Positions 18,601 through 20,947 of a stretch of DNA of 20,947 bases are shown here, piece after piece. The DNA is from Gnetum montanum (lineage: Eukaryota > Streptophyta > Gnetopsida > Gnetales > Gnetaceae): assembly GCA_015680685.1 (NCBI GenBank), contig MNCI01018082.1, forward strand, positions 909,610 to 930,556, written 5' to 3'. The first letter of the stretch is position 1, and every line of letters starts with the position of its first letter. The notes under the pieces were generated by a model. That model was not told the origin of the DNA. It did not search any database and saw only the letters and a program-made list of their open reading frames with translations. The position numbers and the translations under genes are program-made.

Positions 18601-19495
18601 AAACACACATCAGCAGAATAAATGATAATCTCAAACCAGGGTTCCAAAATATGATAATACAAAACCTAATTAGGTTATGAGAAAGACTCAACACCAGCGA
18701 TCCAATTTGATGATTTACAAATAACAGCTAAATATGTGGGTAACTACCTTCACTAAATATTCGTCAATATACATCTACAAAAGTATCTCACAGGTTTAGT
18801 TTAATATACAACCACAATGAATACAACGCTTTGGCATGCTACCCTATAATGTCAAATCTTTTGAACTCCATCTCGCAAACCAAATTATAGAAGTGATAGG
18901 AAAACATTCTAGTGAAAATATGTGCTTGAGAAATAACATATATTATATGGAACCATATGAAAAGACCATAAAGAAGAAAAGGATATCTTAGCCCAAGCTT
19001 CAAAGCACTGATAATGGGTCCCACTAGAAAAACAATATCCATAAGAACAGGAGGAGCAGACAAGCAAAGGCCCAAGCAGGAAAGCAGCAGTTCAAGCTTA
19101 TAGCGTCGGCAGGCAACAAGCACTTCTAGCAGATATTTACGGAACAGATCCACACATAAATCTTTATCCTGCTGCAAGATGATATCTTCAATGCCACAAT
19201 TTTCCATCTGGACAAAACCATACAATTGATTAGCCAAATAGCAGAACAGCAGAGAACACTTAAACCTTTAAAAAACTATCCCCCAAAAAAACTGATAATT
19301 CAAAAGACGATGCAAAATAAGGAAACCTCAGTGATAAAAAATGATGAGTCTCCAAAATATCCTTTTGCATCCGCCTTTTGGATACAAATTGAAAGAAGTT
19401 TATAAAATCCACTGACAAGAGGATATCGAGTTGACAGGTCAACTAAGCAGCGACCAAAGGGATACGCCCACTTTAAAAAAAGGATTGTAGAGTCA
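9532..19495 (-). CDS. PRKDC: Partial DNA-PKcs (PRKDC-family) gene, five internal exons
   Basis: This is an internal segment of a gene for the DNA-dependent protein kinase catalytic subunit, a giant nuclear PIKK-family kinase that binds Ku at DNA double-strand breaks during non-homologous end joining. Five exons join with phases 0, 2, 0 and 1 and give about 330 residues without a stop. They align colinearly with the alpha-helical HEAT region near the N-terminus of vertebrate DNA-PKcs. Examples are STRYPLVSGFYKLLS against human STRLPLISGFYKLLS, KLGLRHCPLAMVAMD against KLGLSYTPLAEVGLN, and SERSVKVAASELLHA against SDRQTKVAACELLHS (human text from memory). The FATC and kinase domains and the start codon are outside the window. 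Open exons and mostly sound splice sites argue for a working gene. Its introns carry a LINE and other repeats. Arabidopsis lacks DNA-PKcs, but non-vertebrate members, including plant ones, have been reported. Other PIKKs (ATM, ATR, TOR) fit these motifs less well. Confidence 0.88.
9902..9916 (+). repeat. 5' target-site duplication of LINE
   Basis: AATAATCAAACCAAA here is repeated exactly at 15214-15228, directly before the LINE leader and directly after its A-rich tail. The flanking TTTTATT fits an L1-type endonuclease nick site. Confidence 0.9.
10397..10535 (+). repeat. 70-bp tandem duplication at endonuclease start
   Basis: Copy 1 is 10397-10466 and copy 2 is 10467-10535, each running from AACAGACCTTGAAAGAGACC to CCCTATAAATG. 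The second copy lacks one base in the GGGTCAGGG run. A degenerate third start (AAATACCTTGAAAGAAATTG) follows. Each copy ends in TAAATGA, which gives a stop after TPYK, so the duplication interrupts the endonuclease frame. Confidence 0.92.
10420..11150 (+). pseudogene. LINE endonuclease domain (APE-type), broken
   Basis: The segment starts with KILSWNCRGQG, the standard beginning of plant L1 endonuclease. It continues with CLQETK (catalytic glutamate), ILIGDFNQ (catalytic Asp/Asn), FTWSNQRRGKDRVLSRID and SNHHSIVY, where the usual SDH motif has lost its aspartate. The domain would nick target DNA to prime reverse transcription. Several frame changes and stops, plus the internal duplication at its start, prevent a continuous product. 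Confidence 0.88.
11500..12900 (+). pseudogene. LINE reverse transcriptase, decayed
   Basis: The region shows the L1 reverse transcriptase order: ARITWLREGDRNTRLFFNSA, KASGPNGWPIEFF, FRPIGVCNTLLQLFMKMLVH, EGHQARFVKGYFLQHQVILL, KLDIMKACDIVS (first catalytic aspartate kept), GLRQGDPLSPVQFIIDMDML, then ANDTILF where the family has ADDT. It continues with LGMPMF and LTKHFLTRKERNILVSSILM. The altered ADD box, in-frame stops and at least three frame changes make it non-functional. An N at about 12858 marks an uncertain base. Confidence 0.92.
13190..13500 (+). pseudogene. LINE zf-RVT-like zinc finger and C-terminal segment
   Basis: The translation gives LNHLCPLC, a stop, then NAPKVLNHFVYQRPFAFGH, matching the CxxC...H pattern of the plant reverse-transcriptase zinc-binding domain; the final cysteine appears as arginine (CPF to RPF). 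It is followed by VLWSLWKTRNNLIFRA and VRLWQEAL, the usual tail of plant L1 ORF2. From here the frame runs on into a different domain. Confidence 0.75.
13460..13864 (+). pseudogene. Extra LINE 3' ORF, N-terminal gag-like or transposon-like domain
   Basis: A 134-residue open frame starts in the LINE tail and contains LALWKLVEQVGWAKLLPKL, GVFLTNWAKDKTVIWDVKI and ELTKMALARWLGVPADGEAI. The pattern of an F-x-NW segment, an 'x-W-x-V-x-I' strand and a helix ending in LGVP resembles the gag-associated 'putative plant transposon protein' type of domain, with no close match I can name. Similarity continues past a stop at 13864 (RTAVNLPWFFLLKLQ near 13970). Its position inside the LINE duplication boundaries suggests an accessory ORF of this LINE family, though capture or fusion is possible. 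Function is unknown. Confidence 0.6.
14200..14900 (+). pseudogene. Extra LINE 3' ORF, coiled coil and GKCPY module, decayed
   Basis: Translation across several stops gives a Glu/Gln-rich coiled-coil-like stretch (KEILKATEEATK, ELQQLQEESTRVVLIDELH, EELPQEEQQRVE), then LQQQLDRAHATNVRIWLQKG followed by KCPYVVLNINCNIAWLAL, and a basic region with PKRRQRLRTF. The R-x-W-x-Q-x-GKCPY block recurs at 560-585 in the left-edge element, in the same order after a similar coiled coil. I recognise no known domain. It reads as the C-terminal part of the preceding ORF. Confidence 0.6.
14990..15213 (+). other. 3' untranslated region and tail of the LINE
   Basis: This G+T-rich stretch has no coding sense and ends CCTAACCATTTCTCAAAAC. 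The 410-bp insertion at 17492-17901 ends CCTGAACATTTCTCAAAA, 16 of 18 bases alike, so both RNAs probably offered the same 3' end to one type of reverse transcriptase. Confidence 0.7.
15214..15228 (+). repeat. 3' target-site duplication of LINE
   Basis: This is an exact copy of AATAATCAAACCAAA from 9902-9916, placed just after CTCAAAAC. It shows that the endonuclease-to-tail unit, including the extra 3' region, was inserted as one piece. Confidence 0.9.
15600..15756 (+). pseudogene. Possible J-domain remnant
   Basis: One plus-strand frame reads ILQQASLLHPDKTLHLKPK, then EVICRQV, a stop, and LQGVNEAYKSIKF. The HPDK tetrapeptide followed by an N-E-A-Y motif about 24 residues later resembles helix III of DnaJ J-domains. 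The spacing is longer than usual and the preceding helix is not recognisable. It may be a decayed retro-copy or chance. Confidence 0.25.
15773..15934 (+). repeat. 81-bp tandem duplication
   Basis: Unit 1 is 15773-15853 and unit 2 is 15854-15934. Both start TTGTACTT, share AATTCTGTTTTTT and end CATTGGGTTTGCTGCAAGTA. Open frames on both strands repeat accordingly (HWVCCKYL on the plus strand); I see no sign that either is a gene. Confidence 0.9.
15972..16334 (+). other. Unassigned 120-codon open frame in intron
   Basis: The frame begins with a hydrophobic segment (ACLAMVFLLVLRCYLGIIL) and continues with a soluble stretch (QLIDVNLVPEGFKRIFEDF, KLPSLGEGWLKHCEDWQICQ). It lies just past the 81-bp repeats and 98 bp from a DNA-PKcs exon on the other strand. 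I recognise no family. The composition looks protein-like, so a decayed gene fragment is possible; there is no promoter or other support. Confidence 0.25.
16433..16622 (-). CDS. PRKDC: DNA-PKcs exon 4 of 5 in window (190 bp)
   Basis: The acceptor is CATTTTGCAG|ATAGG and the donor GGCTAG|GTATGC; the exon begins in phase 0 and ends in phase 1. It encodes IGSFEHVQLRVQKFLGRIGG, then KNHFLLHNIDLMQANG, and ends VKFTLPFSNVKSDIWL. The vertebrate counterpart reads IRIRVVQMLGSLGGQIN and later LSFAVPFREMKPVIFL. The conserved order (glycine pair, variable loop, then PFxxxK) supports orthology rather than chance similarity. Confidence 0.87.
16922..17180 (-). CDS. PRKDC: DNA-PKcs exon 3 of 5 in window (259 bp)
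   Basis: The exon encodes HCPLAMVAMDCLERWHQLQP, continues KNLEPLFQQIIPHLNKYL, and ends VDKEIQ at a consensus CAG|GTTGGT donor in phase 0. It matches the vertebrate DNA-PKcs stretch with PLAEVGLNALEEW and the following DILPCLDGYLK. The start at 17180 is set by protein colinearity and phase: codon AG|G gives arginine, aligned with human serine, with no gap. The downstream half (SLRRSYGPKGLSSAV onward) is poorly conserved and basic, as is the matching human region. Confidence 0.86.
17472..17491 (+). repeat. 5' target-site duplication of the 410-bp insertion
   Basis: AATAACAATCAAAATTACGC matches 17902-17921 at 19 of 20 bases. Confidence 0.9.
17492..17901 (+). mobile_element. 410-bp retro-insertion in U12 intron
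   Basis: The insertion is flanked by 20-bp direct repeats (17472-17491 and 17902-17921) with one mismatch, and ends in an A-run after CCTGAACATTTCTC. The body is G+T-rich on this strand and lacks a clear tRNA-like promoter, so it is better read as a 5'-truncated LINE 3' end than a SINE. A 111-codon open frame (17602-17937) crosses it but runs through the A-run into host DNA and is not a gene. The tail resembles the LINE at 9917-15213. Confidence 0.88.
17902..17921 (+). repeat. 3' target-site duplication of the 410-bp insertion
   Basis: AATAACAATCAAAATAACGC follows the A-run directly and matches 17472-17491 at 19 of 20 bases. Confidence 0.9.
18141..18270 (+). repeat. tRNA-like SINE head in U12 intron
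   Basis: TGGCTTAATGATTAGCAC at 18154-18171 fits an A box, and GGTTCAAGTCC at 18198-18208 matches the B-box consensus exactly. The spacing is right for an internal polymerase III promoter. The 3' part (TTTGGGGGTCTATATTC) is followed by the direct repeats at 18272. Confidence 0.58.
18272..18620 (+). repeat. Direct repeats, 212-bp period, with partial third copy
   Basis: CTAACCCACCCT begins at 18272 and at 18484. Both copies continue with AACATAGAAAACACAAATG-like sequence, TTTGGAAACTGGC, TTCATGGG and TTGGAGCTCTCA, and end CAGAATA at 18431 and 18620. A shorter version (AAAACACAAATGTAACATG, GGAAACTAGC) lies between them. The pattern fits local duplication rather than insertion. Confidence 0.88.
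18987..19207 (-). CDS. PRKDC: DNA-PKcs exon 2 of 5 in window (221 bp)
   Basis: The acceptor is GGTTTTGTCCAG|ATG; the exon starts in phase 0 and ends with two bases of a codon (AG). The product runs from MENCGIEDIILQQDKDLCVD through ACRRYKLELLLSCLGLCLSA to GPIISALKLGL. It aligns with the vertebrate segment that contains YKDELLASCLTFLLSLP and ALQMAFKLGLSY. The helical, leucine-rich pattern fits HEAT repeats. The exon is followed directly by ATATCCTTTT, a U12-type donor, instead of GT. Confidence 0.88.
19327..19495 (-). CDS. PRKDC: DNA-PKcs exon 1 of 5 in window (169 bp)
   Basis: The exon reads from a TGCCTTGTCAG acceptor and begins with the last base of a split codon. It encodes DSTILFLKWAYPFGRCLVDL, then STRYPLVSGFYKLLSICIQK, and ends FGDSSFFITE at a codon boundary. 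The STRxPLxSGFYKLLS stretch is nearly identical to vertebrate DNA-PKcs and identifies the gene. The donor GAG|GTTTCC is weak for a major-spliceosome site, but the reading frame meets stops soon after it, so the exon must end near here. The upstream boundary is inferred from the acceptor and from loss of similarity. Confidence 0.85.
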
Positions 19496-19884
19496 CTGAC
19501 AAGGCAGATATAAAATCCAGATATTAAAAGTAAGAACTGGAAACGGTCTCAATCATTTCACAACTATTACTCAGCATATCGCAAGTGTTCTTCAAAATAA
19601 ATCATATACAGGATGCACATGTCAATCATTTAGAAAAAATAGTATCCTGAACATAATGAATAAGCAATTTCCTGAACAATATTGTTAATCATTGCACACA
19701 CATCGGATATACAAAGAAATGTCTATAAAAATTATAACAATGATCACAAGTACCATATACCAGTCACTATACGCTCACATTTGCCACAAATACCTGATAC
19801 CACTATGCAAATTAATTGAAATTCAAACTAACACCACCAATAGAAAAATTTCCCATAAACTGCAAAAAAAATGATAGCTACAAA
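19496..19884. other. Probable upstream DNA-PKcs intron, no feature
   Basis: The stretch lies before the TTGTCAG acceptor of the first visible exon on the minus strand. No earlier exon with DNA-PKcs similarity was seen. Confidence 0.45.
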
Positions 19885-20000
19885 ATGGGCCTTCGCCCTA
19901 CTGACTAGGTAGTTAAATACGTAAGTACATGTCAACCCAGGTCACGGGTTGTGCATTGACGGTTATTGGGTCCATAACTTCGTATCAAAGCCAAAATGTT
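19885..20000 (+). repeat. Weak tRNA-like SINE head
   Basis: CTGACTAGGTAGTTAAATAC is followed by GGTCACGGGTTGTGCATTG, in positions of decayed A and B boxes. The B box has lost its TCGA core. The sequence that follows to about 20250 may be the body of the same element, but I see no end. Confidence 0.3.
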
Positions 20001-20149
20001 TTTGAAGTTTCAATCTCCCCATCGCAATCCCAACTTTTGTGAGCACTAAACACCTAGCATGCAGGTCAAGAAGAAGATTGTTGGGTTATAATCTCCCACT
20101 AGCTGGTGAAATATATGGGTACCAGTTTCAACCACAGATCATGGCTTGT

Positions 20150-20947
20150 GAATTATGATTATGGCTCCAGCATCACAAGATTGGAATGTTGACATGTATA
20201 GAGTCTATAATTATGTTTGGCGGTCTCAACGGGTCTCATTTAGCAATTACCAAGAAAACCATAATCCTAAAACCGCCTACAAAGAGGCACTTCATCCTGT
20301 CATGTATAATATATCAGATGAATCAATGAAATACATTTCTTTTGACTTATTCCTATTACATTTTATACATACACACTTCCTCATTACTTCTCTCGTGTTA
20401 ACTCTATACATTTGCATTTCAAAAGTTAGCATGGCATCAAAGTGTATCAACTACAGCTAAAGCTAGGAGTACATAAAGAGATACATGAAGACAAAATGCA
20501 TAAGGAGATATGTATAGATGGAATGCAAAATGATATACACGCTGATGGGACACATACGAAGAAATCTTTTTTCCACTTGCACCATTAAACAACACAACTA
20601 TGTGTGAAGTCACACAAGGTGCGTGTACAAATTTGCACTCACATATAAGACACAAGCAACATACATACAAATCTACACAAGTACAAGTGACATGCAGAAG
20701 GACTGCACATGTACAATCACAAATTTGCAAAACTAAATGATCCACACAAGTGTTGCAAGTTCGTAGCTATAGCCAAAAACTACATAGGCAACACAGCAAC
20801 TGAATCGTGTTTTGAATCAAAAATTGTCCAACAAATCAATAATTGCTTCTTAGTAGCTATACAGGTTCCAAAAACCCAAAGCTGAAGTGGTTTAGACCTC
20901 ACACTACTTTTCTTATACAAGGTATCAAAGGTAGCTGGAGCATTAAC
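20150..20947. other. AT-rich sequence, no gene recognised
   Basis: Open frames of about 100 codons occur on both strands but are biased by ACA/CAT-rich low-complexity sequence (20464-20720) and match nothing. TTTGATACCTTGTATAAGAA on the minus strand near 20930 resembles phrases common at plant repeat ends, without defining one. Confidence 0.4.

Larger units (their letters stand above)
17181..18986 (-). other. U12-type intron (ATATCC donor) in DNA-PKcs gene
   Basis: The intron begins ATATCCTTTT right after TAAG, a full match to the minor-spliceosome AT-type donor. TTCTTTAACT at 17197-17188 differs from the U12 branch consensus TTCCTTAACT at one base and lies about 9 nt from the intron end. 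Frame and protein alignment place the 3' end at TTAA|G. Ending at the overlapping AG would shift the frame by one base. The 1.8-kb intron contains a 410-bp retro-insertion, a SINE-like head and a set of direct repeats. Confidence 0.7.

Noticed and set aside
17180-18987. Joining DNA-PKcs exons 2 and 3 by a GT-AG or AT-AG intron
   Set aside because: The AG at 17181-17180 puts exon 3 out of frame. The GT after CTTCTTTATG and the acceptor at CACATCAG do not share a phase and would add residues absent from the alignment.
20437-20745. 102-codon minus-strand open frame rich in cysteine and histidine
   Set aside because: The composition comes from ACACA/CATAC-rich low-complexity DNA; no motif or splice context supports a gene.
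1-20947. Bacterial or organellar features, CRISPR array, operons, rRNA
   Set aside because: There are no regularly spaced short repeats, no ribosome-binding sites and no compact gene order; spliced exons and LINE insertions point to a plant nucleus.

Overview
The window looks like nuclear DNA from a land plant with a large, repeat-filled genome. It is AT-rich and dominated by old, mutated retroelements (L1-like LINE, Ty3/gypsy, tRNA-derived SINE-like pieces). The one host gene is split into short exons across introns of up to 6.7 kb. A gymnosperm is my best guess, a fern or lycophyte is possible; this is inferred, not proven.

The host gene lies on the minus strand. Five exons (19495-19327, 19207-18987, 17180-16922, 16622-16433, 9683-about 9532) join with consistent reading phases. 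They encode a stretch of about 330 residues that is colinear with the N-terminal HEAT-repeat part of the DNA-dependent protein kinase catalytic subunit (DNA-PKcs, PRKDC), the kinase that joins Ku at DNA ends in non-homologous end joining. Arabidopsis lacks this gene. Both ends of the gene, including the kinase domain, lie outside the window. I found no further exon between 1 and 9500 or above 19500.

Two introns stand out. The intron at 18986-17181 starts with a perfect U12-type AT donor and has a near-perfect U12 branch site, but protein colinearity places its end at AA rather than AC or AG. The intron at 16432-9684 holds a complete 5.3-kb L1-like LINE (9917-15213, plus strand, antisense to the gene) flanked by an exact 15-bp target-site duplication. 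Downstream of its endonuclease, reverse transcriptase and zinc-finger regions this LINE carries about 1.7 kb of extra coding-like sequence. A related version of the end of that extra ORF occurs at the left edge of the window (1-1072), just before another A-rich tail. A 410-bp retro-insertion (17492-17901), with a near-perfect 20-bp duplication and a similar 3' tail, sits in the U12 intron.

Region by region: 1-1072 is the 3' part of a LINE-like element; 2080-4760 is Ty3/gypsy pol debris on the minus strand interrupted by other repeats; 4770-9490 is mostly featureless, with SINE-like heads, a LINE ORF1-type zinc knuckle and a LINE tail; 9528-19495 is the DNA-PKcs segment with its insertions; 19500-20947 is probably upstream intron with one weak SINE-like head. 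The recognisable transposon coding regions are broken by stops and frameshifts, while all five host exons are open.
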